Assembly (NCBI RefSeq): GCF_964212655.1
Contig: NZ_OZ156465.1
Location: 2,480,001 to 2,544,000 of the forward strand
Origin: Candidatus Thiodiazotropha sp. LNASS1
Lineage (GTDB): Bacteria > Pseudomonadota > Gammaproteobacteria > Chromatiales > Chromatiaceae
Reading direction: 5' to 3'
Length of the DNA: 64,000 nucleotides
The position numbers and the translations under genes are program-made. Shown here in pieces: positions 48,066 through 57,167 of the stretch. The first letter of the stretch is position 1. Each line of letters begins with the position of its first letter. The notes under the pieces are model-generated. The model saw only the letters and a list, made by a program, of their open reading frames with translations. It was not told where the DNA came from and searched no databases.

Positions 48066-50497
48066 CCCCGCTCCACAAACATATCGGTCTTGACCGGTTC
48101 GCCCGGATTGAGCCGGTAAAAGGAGAGATAACCCTCTACACCGAGCGATGGTTCGATGTGGATACGATATTTACCAGGCTCCAGATCCTCTCCCAACGGA
48201 AGAAAAAAACGCACACCCGCCGAAGCATGTTGCGATTGGGCGCCCAATATTGGTACCTTGTCACCGTCGCCTATGCGTAAATCATAAAATCGATCAGCAA
48301 AGGTCCAAGCCGTTTGAGGTTTTAGGGAATGTCCCACTCTGGAAACCTTGATGCTGAGACCTGCCCGCTTGGATTGAGAGGTGCTGAAGAACTGTCCCGT
48401 CAGCACCTCTTCCCCGGCTGACCGCTTATGGTAAACGAACACCATGCCTTTCGATCCCAGTCTGTTGCTGAAACGACGCAGTCGAGGTTGTCCGTCAACC
48501 TCGGTATGATTGATGAACCACTCTGTCTCGCCCGACGATTCCAGACGCAATCGGTACACGCCGGGGTCGATCGCAGGCAGACGAATCTGACCCTGGGTTG
48601 CGGCAAGGCTGGTTTGGTAAAACAACCTTTCGTCAAGAAACAGTGACAGCCTCTCTCTTTTACCGCCCTGCCTTAGATAGACCAAGCTTGGCGTTACCGT
48701 TTCCCGGCCAAAAACAGAACGCAGGCGAACCTGTTCGTCGCGCCCGCTCACAATTGGATAAAACAGACTCGCCATCGCTTCCTCGCGTATCGGAAGTTGT
48801 GAAGCCCGTTCCACCAATAGATGGCGCCCCCGCCACCGTCCCTCGGGACGAAACTCTTCCCATTCATAACGACCGGCAACGATATCTGGGTCATCCACGG
48901 GGGGACGGCGCTGAATATTCAACGCCGCGGTACGAAGCCCGTCCACTAATTGTCGTTCATCATCGGGCGTCACGATGAACCAGGCCGGTTGATAACCCGT
49001 ATCCTGAAGATCACGGTAGTAATCCTCAGGAATACGCACACGCCTGACAAGGTTCATCGGCCGGGTATAGGCATTTACCCAGACTTGAGCATGACTCCTG
49101 AGCTCGATTGCAGCGATGTCGCCGGGCAACCTGAAATAGAAGCTGGTCGGCTCGGTGATAAGTTCGTTGAACGCGTCTCCCGCCAGTCGATCATACAATG
49201 AGGGCGTTGCCAGCAGTGTCAGCTTGCCATGCCTCAACACTTCACCCTTGTCATCGAGCAACCGATAGTCCACCTCTGTTTCCTGCTGTTCATCGGTGGA
49301 TGACATCAATACCCGTAAATCTATACGCAAGGGTGTGTCTTGCGATGCCATATGCTCTAGTGTGTAGCGTATCGGTTGTTCCGCATCGAGCATATAGAGA
49401 CGCAGATAACTGAGATCGGGCGTGATCTCCTGCCATGTTGCATCCATTTGTCGATAAGCCCGCATTACCTGTGGACCAGAGGCTTCAATCTCCAGCAACC
49501 CACCCTCGTACTCCTGCTGAAAAGCAATCCTATCCGGGGTCCAGTTATGAGTCGAGACATCTCTTTTGTCCAGACTTCGTCCATACCAGTGGATATGTAT
49601 GGGTTCCTGTTGCGGTATGCGGTCACGCCTTACCGGCGTGAATTCCAAACGTACCCGTGACCGGCCTTCCGGCAACTGCACGATGCCCCGATGCCATTCA
49701 TCCATGTAGAGACCGGCAGGCAGTATCTCCTGATCCAGCGGCTCCCCAAGATCCCCGTGTCGAACGAACAGCTTATGTACCCGATAATCCCTCCCCTGCA
49801 CCCCTAATGGTCCAAGCGGTTTCCAGCTATTACGCAGCAGGTTACGCCGCTCCTCCGCCAGAAGAAGTTCAGGATTGTAGACCGAGCCACGTGCAAGCCT
49901 GACCCGCCGGGAAGAGGTCAACTTGCGCCATGCGGCATCAAGCTTGAGTTCCGTATATTGCTCCGGTTCATAACTTCGCACGGTAATTGCCTGTAATGGC
50001 GCATCCATAGACTTCACTTTAAGCATCAATTTCGCTGCAGACTCGATCAGAGGCATGATATGCACACGACTGTCAGAGGGAACCCTATCCGCCGCTAAAA
50101 AGGCGTTTTGATTTACCACCTCTCCACTCGTCATGTCACGATACTGCCGAATCCTGGTGCGATGATAGAATTCCCCGCTTTCCAACTCCCGGCCAGCGCC
50201 GTCAAGCAAACGATAGTCCAGTGCATACAGCCATCCCTCTTCCGGTGCCTCGACGAGGGGTCTGTCGACTATTGCATTCGTCACGATACGTAACATATCA
50301 GCGTGCCCGGTTAGCGGAAACACAGTCCACTGACCGCCGTCAAGACCGTATGCGATACTGCTACGTGTACCGGTGAGATTTCCACTGAGTCGCTCACCTT
50401 TACCCAGCCCCAGATCGATGCGTAACGTGGTTACGGCGACGTAATAGACACCGGCAGCAATCAGCAACAGCAGGAGAATTCTACCAAGCAGTCTCAC
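48062..50497 (-). CDS. membrane-anchored large periplasmic beta-rich protein
   Basis: 811 residues from the GTG at 50497, which overlaps the preceding stop as GTGA; a GTG at 50512 is the alternative. One helix (residues 5-22, LGRILLLLLIAAGVYYV) anchors it, the rest is periplasmic and beta-rich with many Arg, Glu and Tyr. Blocks such as GGLLEIEASGPQVMRAYRQ resemble blocks in the 1725-residue partner, so both seem built of related sandwich modules. No known family. Probably part of the envelope-spanning assembly between the CapC-like protein and the outer-membrane protein. Confidence 0.72.
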   Translation of the reverse strand: MRLLGRILLLLLIAAGVYYVAVTTLRIDLGLGKGERLSGNLTGTRSSIAYGLDGGQWTVFPLTGHADMLRIVTNAIVDRPLVEAPEEGWLYALDYRLLDGAGRELESGEFYHRTRIRQYRDMTSGEVVNQNAFLAADRVPSDSRVHIMPLIESAAKLMLKVKSMDAPLQAITVRSYEPEQYTELKLDAAWRKLTSSRRVRLARGSVYNPELLLAEERRNLLRNSWKPLGPLGVQGRDYRVHKLFVRHGDLGEPLDQEILPAGLYMDEWHRGIVQLPEGRSRVRLEFTPVRRDRIPQQEPIHIHWYGRSLDKRDVSTHNWTPDRIAFQQEYEGGLLEIEASGPQVMRAYRQMDATWQEITPDLSYLRLYMLDAEQPIRYTLEHMASQDTPLRIDLRVLMSSTDEQQETEVDYRLLDDKGEVLRHGKLTLLATPSLYDRLAGDAFNELITEPTSFYFRLPGDIAAIELRSHAQVWVNAYTRPMNLVRRVRIPEDYYRDLQDTGYQPAWFIVTPDDERQLVDGLRTAALNIQRRPPVDDPDIVAGRYEWEEFRPEGRWRGRHLLVERASQLPIREEAMASLFYPIVSGRDEQVRLRSVFGRETVTPSLVYLRQGGKRERLSLFLDERLFYQTSLAATQGQIRLPAIDPGVYRLRLESSGETEWFINHTEVDGQPRLRRFSNRLGSKGMVFVYHKRSAGEEVLTGQFFSTSQSKRAGLSIKVSRVGHSLKPQTAWTFADRFYDLRIGDGDKVPILGAQSQHASAGVRFFLPLGEDLEPGKYRIHIEPSLGVEGYLSFYRLNPGEPVKTDMFVERG

Positions 50498-53400
50498 AAG
50501 GCACTCTCCCACGTCAACAGCGCCATGCGGCTGTCAATAAAGCCCTGGATATCGCTACGGGAGAGTAATTTCTTGTCAGCCGTGAAGACTGAGTACACAT
50601 CCCGTGGATTAAGGTTGGCAATCAGGCGCAAACCCGCTTCCTGCTGCAGACCGATCAGGAACGATTGACGGGAATTGAGGTCGATCAACCTCTGCCACGT
50701 ATATTCAGGCCAGTCTGTCACCAATCCGCTGAGAGCCACCACATTTCCACTCTCCAGATAGCGACTCAACTGCCGCTGAAGCATCGACGGCAGTGGGGTA
50801 GGAGACGCAGAGTAATCAAGACCCGTTAAATAGTCGTAGAGATCGGCTTCCCGTGTCTGGATGCCCACAGCGGTAAAGCGTAACAGCTCCTGCCTATTCT
50901 GACCTTGCTGACGGTAAACGGAGCGTGCACTTGGGCTGAGCCAGAGGGCGACAAAGCCTTTATTGCGGGTGGCATTGATATAGAGGGATTGCGCCACACT
51001 GGCAATCTCGTATCCGGCTGTATCCTGATCTCCCTCGACAAAACGATAGCTGATACCTTCCAGTGCAAGCTGCTCCAATACCGGATCGACAAGCGTATCG
51101 GTTACACCTTGCGAGCTTGGTGTCTCGATCTTGGATATCAGTGCGTTCGCATGCTTGAGCTCCCCACGCCCCCTGCGGCTCAGTGCGCGACTGTGTATGA
51201 CCAGCAGCGGCGTGTCAGCGGCCTCTCTTAGCACAACCTGATTAACTAAGCTGAACATATTCACCACATTATCCAAACGGATAATATCCGCACTTCCGTC
51301 TGTATTGGCGCCCGGATGCGAACCGGCCAATAGCAACGCCTTGGCATTAAGGCGTTGAAACAGTGAAACCCCATACTCGAAACTGTTTAGCTCATATAAG
51401 GGACGGGGCACTTGAACCAGATAGTTATTGCTCTTGCTGAGCCGGAATACATAGGTGCCCCAATAACGTCTTTCACCGCTGTCTGATTCAGCAAGGATTA
51501 AAAAGTCCTCCCCGGTCGATCGATGCCGGTAGCGTATCAGATGATAGTTCAATACCCCCGCGGCTGCCTGAATACCACGCAACTCTTCCAAACCATCCTC
51601 TGTCCATTCGCCCTCATGGTAGGATTTTGCCGACACACTCAACAGCGGGGTAAGCACTTCGGCATCGAAGAAGAGCAATTCCTCCACCTTTGGGACAACA
51701 TAGCTATCGCTTCCCTGTTCCGCGATCCGATCTTTTCTTGCCAGGACCCAGTCTTGTAGAAAACCATCGATACGCTGGGATCCCAGGACCAAAGGCGGTG
51801 CTTTGCCAAACCCCACGGATCGGGACCGTACCGAACGAATGCCGCGCTGATTAAGCAGAAGTTCTGCAAATCCCCTGCGGCTGATTTCACGCTGACGGTT
51901 ATCGAATGGAGCGTCCCGCCATTGAATGAGCAATGATCCCGTCAGCTGTTTCAATGCAGTCAAATCGAGGTCTGACGGCAGATCGACATGCACCCACAGC
52001 ATATTCTCCGGTTCCTCAGGGAGATCTTCATTTATTGTGTATTTTTCCATATCGATGGCTGCGCTCAGACGCATGGTTTCTCGGGTATAGCGTCTTACCT
52101 GCAGAACATCCCGTTTGGCAAACACCGAATGAAAAACATGAAAGAAACTTTGCGGATTTGTCAGTACATCCGCAGAGCGGTCCGGATGCAGAAAACGACT
52201 GCTGCCAGCGACCGCCAGGCCACGGGCACCTAACAAATCGAACAATTGCAAACTGGCATCGAGTGCGCCGCGCTCATCCAACGGGGCCGGCACTTCGACA
52301 ACCATTCGGCTCTTGTAATCGGACCTAAGCAGATAGTAGCCCCATCCTCGTACAGGCCCTCGTTCTCTCAAATAATAGTAACCCTGACCGTCATGCAGCA
52401 ATTCATAACCCACCTTCTGAAATTGCACCAGTGCCTGCCGCAGATTGTGTTCCTCCCCTGACGAGAGATAATCATGCAACTGCGTCAAAGCTTCTGAAAA
52501 CTGCTCAAGTTCAGAGGTCAAGGGAAGCTGAATTTTATTCTGACTCTGAGGTTGATAGAGCCGGACTCTGTCCTCGCGTACCCTATCCAATATAGGCAGT
52601 TGACTTTTTATCAGTTGGTGTGGATACACTCCACCGGCATGCGCTCCCAGGTTGATTTCCGGCCGAGGCATTAACGTCAGGGTAAACCCGATGGCGCTTG
52701 CTACGGCCACACCAACAAGAGAGGTCTGCAGTGTCGCTCTGGTCAAGCGCACCGCAATATCCTTGTCATGCATCTTCATCGCCATCAAGGTCGCCAACAG
52801 ATAACCGAATGCATAGCTATCCGTAACCTTGACCTCTGGCATCAGCCATAGAATCAAATAGCCGAGAATGAGCTTGTATACAAATCCGATATTGAAAAAC
52901 AACAACAGTTTGCGTCCCCCTTCAATGGAGATGTTTTTGAAGGGTTTGGTCTTTAAAAGTAGATGCGCGATGCCCAGTATCAACAAGGCTTCAAAAAAAG
53001 AAGCCAGTATTTTGACCGGCTGATACCATTGCAAGGCCAACAATGAGGGGATCATGATGCCACTGAAATCCCAACCATAGAGGAGGTTCATGCGAGAGGC
53101 GACGAAGGCGGTGGTTATCAGGATGATATAGGCCTTCGGGCTGGCCAGTATCGAAGATGCAATATCTTCATACATGTAGTTCAGGTTACTGACCGTAAAA
53201 TTGGTGACCTCCATTAACCCGTAGCGCACGATCAGATAGGTGACAACCAGATTGCCCGCTAACGGCAGAACCCCCATGCGCAGACCACTCTTCCAGAATT
53301 GATTGGCGATTAATGCAATGATAATGAGGCCGAAACTGTGCAGGTTGTTGCGATAGTCAAAGGCCACATCGAATCGATCCACAAACCATTCACCCAAACC

Positions 53401-53748
53401 GGGTAACAGCCAGCCATCGAACAACACCCGTACAAGCACGCTTATCACGATCAAGGCGAAAAACCTATCCCGACCGAATAGCTGACTCCAATATCCCAGA
53501 CGCGAAAGGAGTTCTGAAAATAACCAGACCAGAAAATAGGTAATGATGCTCTCGATTATGATGATCGCCGCAGCCCATGGCTTGATGATCATCAGTGGAA
53601 CGAGATATCCCGGCACCACCAACCCGGACAACACCCATCCGAAACGCAGATTGAAAAATGCCACGACGGCCACACCGATCCAGACCGTGGTAATAACCGA
53701 ACTGGCGAGTCCGCCCTGAGGAAAAAGTGGGAGGGGAAATATATCCAT
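50494..53748 (-). CDS. CapC/PgsC-like membrane protein with duplicated periplasmic hydrolase-like domain
   Basis: 1084 residues. The first 360 are hydrophobic and hold two CapC-like units: FGWVLSGLVVPGYLVPL (37-) and YGWDFSGIMIPSLLALQ (224-), each about 75 residues. CapC/PgsC (about 150 residues) pairs with CapB in known polyglutamate synthases. Residues 365-1084 are periplasmic and contain two copies (about 469-640 and 763-946) of the domain of the exported hydrolase-like protein of this operon, both lacking its His/Glu set: GFVALWLSPSAR replaces GFMHIELSSDAR. The sensor gene upstream is 41 bp away. No clear ribosome-binding site precedes the ATG. Confidence 0.8.
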   Translation of the reverse strand: MDIFPLPLFPQGGLASSVITTVWIGVAVVAFFNLRFGWVLSGLVVPGYLVPLMIIKPWAAAIIIIESIITYFLVWLFSELLSRLGYWSQLFGRDRFFALIVISVLVRVLFDGWLLPGLGEWFVDRFDVAFDYRNNLHSFGLIIIALIANQFWKSGLRMGVLPLAGNLVVTYLIVRYGLMEVTNFTVSNLNYMYEDIASSILASPKAYIILITTAFVASRMNLLYGWDFSGIMIPSLLALQWYQPVKILASFFEALLILGIAHLLLKTKPFKNISIEGGRKLLLFFNIGFVYKLILGYLILWLMPEVKVTDSYAFGYLLATLMAMKMHDKDIAVRLTRATLQTSLVGVAVASAIGFTLTLMPRPEINLGAHAGGVYPHQLIKSQLPILDRVREDRVRLYQPQSQNKIQLPLTSELEQFSEALTQLHDYLSSGEEHNLRQALVQFQKVGYELLHDGQGYYYLRERGPVRGWGYYLLRSDYKSRMVVEVPAPLDERGALDASLQLFDLLGARGLAVAGSSRFLHPDRSADVLTNPQSFFHVFHSVFAKRDVLQVRRYTRETMRLSAAIDMEKYTINEDLPEEPENMLWVHVDLPSDLDLTALKQLTGSLLIQWRDAPFDNRQREISRRGFAELLLNQRGIRSVRSRSVGFGKAPPLVLGSQRIDGFLQDWVLARKDRIAEQGSDSYVVPKVEELLFFDAEVLTPLLSVSAKSYHEGEWTEDGLEELRGIQAAAGVLNYHLIRYRHRSTGEDFLILAESDSGERRYWGTYVFRLSKSNNYLVQVPRPLYELNSFEYGVSLFQRLNAKALLLAGSHPGANTDGSADIIRLDNVVNMFSLVNQVVLREAADTPLLVIHSRALSRRGRGELKHANALISKIETPSSQGVTDTLVDPVLEQLALEGISYRFVEGDQDTAGYEIASVAQSLYINATRNKGFVALWLSPSARSVYRQQGQNRQELLRFTAVGIQTREADLYDYLTGLDYSASPTPLPSMLQRQLSRYLESGNVVALSGLVTDWPEYTWQRLIDLNSRQSFLIGLQQEAGLRLIANLNPRDVYSVFTADKKLLSRSDIQGFIDSRMALLTWESAL

Positions 53749-53789
53749 ACGGTTATGCAGACATCTCTATCAACCCATGTATCTGTGAT

Positions 53790-56465
53790 CTAACCGAATG
53801 CACGTAATTTGATCTCGATATTGGTACCGATCCCAAGCTCACTGGATGCTTCTACAGTCCCCCCCCAACTCTGTACACGATGCAACGCATTGCGCAACTG
53901 TGTGTAACCTTCAGTGACCCCATCATCTTCAAAAAGAAATTCCTGAAATCTGTCGTTGGGCATACCGAAACCCTGATTGTAGAATTTATATCGAACCCAC
54001 TCCTGCTGTTCCTCAACAATGATATGAATTGTACTCTCCTCCGATGCATCCTTGATCAAGACATCGAGTACCGAGGCCGTTACATCATGCAGCAACTCGG
54101 GTTCGGCCATCACCAATGACAGTTCATCCGGCAGCTCGGCAACGATTCGGATATCCGACACTTCCACATGTCCGCTTATCGCATCGATATTCTCTAAAAT
54201 AGGCTGTCGTCCATCGATCGGAAAGAGTTGCAGCGACATGGTGCCTATCTCTTTGTTCAAAAAAGCAGTTGCTTCCTTCAGCATCCGGTTTTCACTTTTG
54301 ATGTGCTCGACAACCTTGCCGAGGGTATCCACCCGATCCTCCTCAGCCACACAACTGCTCAACTGTATTGCATTGTCCAGCCCACGACCGATTCGCTGGC
54401 TGAGATGCTGAATCAATGTTTCCTTGTGGCTATAGAGCCGATGAATGAGGGAAACGTCATCAAGTTCGAACAACACACCAAGCAACTCAAATGGTGTACT
54501 GTCTGCAGCAGTGCGCGCACTCGTTTCGTCATAATTGAGCGCCCGCATTCTGAGTAGAAAACGTTGATTTGGCAACGCGGTCAATCGGGCCGGGACTACT
54601 AGACTTCTGCGTTCCATGACAACTTGACGAAGCAGGTCCTGACATGCTTCACGACCGAAGTTTGTGAGTTCAAACATAAGGTCGAGGGCAGTGTAGTCGA
54701 AGGCCGGAATATCAGCATCCGCCATCAACTGCTCCAGATGGTGATTGATCTGCATGACCCGGCCAAATAGATCATACAGTACCGTTGCTGTCTCTAATCC
54801 GTCGAATACACTTTGCTGCACCGAAAGCCGTCGTTCCATCAGGTCAAGTGCCTGATGAACATCTTTATGCACGACTTCACCACCCTGAAGACTCAGGTAC
54901 TGACTCAATATTCGAGCCTCTTCCGCTTCCTTGTTCAGCCAATGCTTTCGGTGATACAACAATTCGGCAATCTGATAACTGAAATCCTTGGCCATACTCT
55001 CCATTTGCTGGCGTGACTGAATCTTCGCCATATCCACACCGAACGCCCAGAATCCGAGAATCTCGCCGGAGTAGATCAAAGGCACTAGATATTGGTCCTC
55101 TGTTTCTAAGTCACTCTTTGCAAGATAGGTCTTCTCGATACGGATGGGGCCTCCGGTTGCGATTGCCGTACTGTAGGGTGTCCGTTCGTAATCGCGGCGA
55201 CGTTCATCGATGGAATCCAGAGAACAGCGCAAGGCCTGGATCTCCTTGACGCGGTGATCTGCCTCAACACGCTCGAGAAAGATCAGGCGGGTCAAAGAGA
55301 GTGTCTGATCCACCATAGCCACCAGCTGCTCCCAGTGATGCGGTGTATCGTAAAATCTCGGTGGCAATGCGCTCTTGCGCAACCGTGAAGACATCTCGGC
55401 GAGCATGGTGCGCATCTCCAGTTCCATCCGTGCGGATTTCTCATGGGAGATCCATAAAAACATCACACTCTGCGCCATGACAAACTCCAAGACCGGCAGC
55501 CAGTAGTACAGCAACCACAGCACCAACCAGCCGAGAGTCATGTAGGCAGCCAATGACAAAATGGTGATCCAGGCACCCTCACGGATCATGAACCACTGAT
55601 AGATAAAGACACTGATCAGGGTTATCGCTGTCAACCAAAGTAGGGCCACCCAAGCGGGCAGTTCCGTAATCACCCGCTCCCCAAGCAGACTGTCCAACAT
55701 GAAACCATGAAATTCCAAGGCCGACATGGGCCGCATATTGGAAGTGACCGGGGTGTAAATACCGGGAGTTGAAGGCATCGTTGGTTGGCCGAATACGACA
55801 GAACGATCCGCGATCAACTCCTCGATCAGGTCACCCGCGAGGAGACGCTCGAAATGAAGCGTAGGGAGCGAATATCGCCCCTGGTTGAAGTTGATCAGAA
55901 ATCCCCACTCAGCCACCGACGGCGTGTCGAAACCGCGTTCCCGGGCGGCCACCACTGCAATGGGATCCTGCATACTCCCATCTGCGAATCTTTGCACCGT
56001 GCCATGCCTGACTATACCTTGGGCCGACTCCGGCAGATTAGCCACACCGTGAACGATCCCCCGGCTTGATTCCGGCCAAGACTGCAAATGCAGTTTGTCC
56101 GGATCGTCCGGATCCTGAATCAGATAACGACCCAAAACAAGATTTTGTGTGTCTGCGAACTGATCAAACTGATCATGATCATCAATATCCGGTGACAACA
56201 CCAATACCTGCGCAGCCTTATGCCGGCTCAATGCATCCAATACCGTACGCCATTCGATGGCACTGGGCGCACTACTCTCAGGCATTTTGACCAAAACCAC
56301 ACTCGGCTGGTAACTGCGGTTGGCGCTGTAATTGACGAGCCTGTCATACAACCACCCAGAGAGCCCGGAAAACAGACCAATCTGACTCATCGCCCAAATT
56401 GAAAATGCCGTCACTACTGCGATGATTAATGCGCGGTATCTAGCTGTAAACCAATTTTGTGTCAT
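53790..56465 (-). CDS. CHASE2 sensor protein with degenerate histidine-kinase-like ATPase domain
   Basis: 891 residues, first gene of the operon. Helix near 12-30, extracytoplasmic CHASE2 domain (about 35-255), three helices (about 262-335), a GAF/PAS-like region, and a C-terminal HATPase_c-like part (about 760-891). The ATPase boxes are worn: the N box reads LLHDVTASVLDVLIKD without its Asn, the G1 box is NQGFGMP in place of DxGxG, and G2 lacks GxGxG. No clear HisKA phospho-acceptor helix. It probably senses something outside and signals by a route other than phosphotransfer. The neighbours suggest it governs the polymer machine. Confidence 0.8.
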   Translation of the reverse strand: MTQNWFTARYRALIIAVVTAFSIWAMSQIGLFSGLSGWLYDRLVNYSANRSYQPSVVLVKMPESSAPSAIEWRTVLDALSRHKAAQVLVLSPDIDDHDQFDQFADTQNLVLGRYLIQDPDDPDKLHLQSWPESSRGIVHGVANLPESAQGIVRHGTVQRFADGSMQDPIAVVAARERGFDTPSVAEWGFLINFNQGRYSLPTLHFERLLAGDLIEELIADRSVVFGQPTMPSTPGIYTPVTSNMRPMSALEFHGFMLDSLLGERVITELPAWVALLWLTAITLISVFIYQWFMIREGAWITILSLAAYMTLGWLVLWLLYYWLPVLEFVMAQSVMFLWISHEKSARMELEMRTMLAEMSSRLRKSALPPRFYDTPHHWEQLVAMVDQTLSLTRLIFLERVEADHRVKEIQALRCSLDSIDERRRDYERTPYSTAIATGGPIRIEKTYLAKSDLETEDQYLVPLIYSGEILGFWAFGVDMAKIQSRQQMESMAKDFSYQIAELLYHRKHWLNKEAEEARILSQYLSLQGGEVVHKDVHQALDLMERRLSVQQSVFDGLETATVLYDLFGRVMQINHHLEQLMADADIPAFDYTALDLMFELTNFGREACQDLLRQVVMERRSLVVPARLTALPNQRFLLRMRALNYDETSARTAADSTPFELLGVLFELDDVSLIHRLYSHKETLIQHLSQRIGRGLDNAIQLSSCVAEEDRVDTLGKVVEHIKSENRMLKEATAFLNKEIGTMSLQLFPIDGRQPILENIDAISGHVEVSDIRIVAELPDELSLVMAEPELLHDVTASVLDVLIKDASEESTIHIIVEEQQEWVRYKFYNQGFGMPNDRFQEFLFEDDGVTEGYTQLRNALHRVQSWGGTVEASSELGIGTNIEIKLRAFG

Positions 56466-56794
56466 GTTTTAACAGCTATTCTGAATGAAAAATGCACTAG
56501 ACCAGTAAGTTGTCGAAATGCCATTCCTGATGGAAATTGACACTCGCGCGGTAAATTCAAGAGAAACTCACTTCATATCATGAATCTTATCGGCAATTTG
56601 TGAAAATCTTAAAATTCAACAATAATTCAGAGTATAAAGCCAGGTTTCTAGTTATATTTCGTATAAATTACACGTAACTCACTACATTTAAAAGTAAAAA
56701 TCAATTCCGCTCACACTTCAGAACCGCCAATTTCTCTCCTTTTCTAATTCCTGAGTACTTGCTCCACACACTCTGGTATCGAACACAGGACATA

Positions 56795-57000
56795 AGAAAA
56801 ACCCACGTATAAATCGGGTTTCTTTCTACCCGGCCGCAACAGGCACCTAAACGCCTGGATCACTTCGATCCTATGGCTTTCCAAGAAAATCAGGCTTGGG
56901 GCAATTTGCTTAAAGTCTCAGCACATCGCCTTGTCAGGTTGTACGACAGCTGGATCGAATATCCTTGCTGATGCAGCAATCCTTCTCTCCGGAATGGATC
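56795..57000 (-). ncRNA. candidate structured small RNA or leader ending in an intrinsic terminator
   Basis: Read on the minus strand, four stems follow one another: TTGCTG-CAT-CAGCAA (56965-56979), GGATC-GAAGT-GATCC (56857-56871), CAGGC-GTTTAGGT-GCCTG (56840-56857) and AAACCC-N11-GGGTTT (56799-56821) followed by TTCTT. AGGA occurs several times, as in CsrA/RsmA-binding RNAs. The 5' end is not defined. It could be a free sRNA or an attenuated leader of the polymer operon, whose first start codon is 330 bases on. Confidence 0.3.
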
Positions 57001-57077
57001 ACATAACCTGAACAAATCACTTAATCTCAATCCCGATCTGCCGACAAGAGGAGTGACACTCTGTAATGAGATGTCGG

Positions 57078-57105
57078 TTGTAATATGGTTTTGAGGCGAT
57101 ATAAT
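57078..57105 (+). promoter_or_regulatory. candidate sigma-70 promoter for the GH13 gene
   Basis: TTGTAA (57078-57083), a 16-base spacer and a perfect TATAAT (57100-57105), about 60 bases before the start codon. Confidence 0.55.
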
Positions 57106-57167
57106 TCACCAGCGTTCGTTTCACTCCAGAAACAACAATAATACAACGAGTTACAGCAAGGTATGTG

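Larger units (their letters stand above)
56466..57167. other. 702-bp divergent gap
   Basis: AT-rich divergent region between the polymer operon and the GH13 gene. No ORF of note. It holds a candidate minus-strand structured RNA (56795-57000) and a good plus-strand promoter (57078-57105). The 330 bp next to the sensor gene have no clear ribosome-binding site and show nothing else. Confidence 0.6.

Noticed and set aside
56795-57000. Cyclic-di-GMP (GEMM) riboswitch
   Set aside because: The conserved GEMM core and tetraloop-receptor elements are not there; only general stem structure is seen, so I list it as an unclassified RNA candidate.
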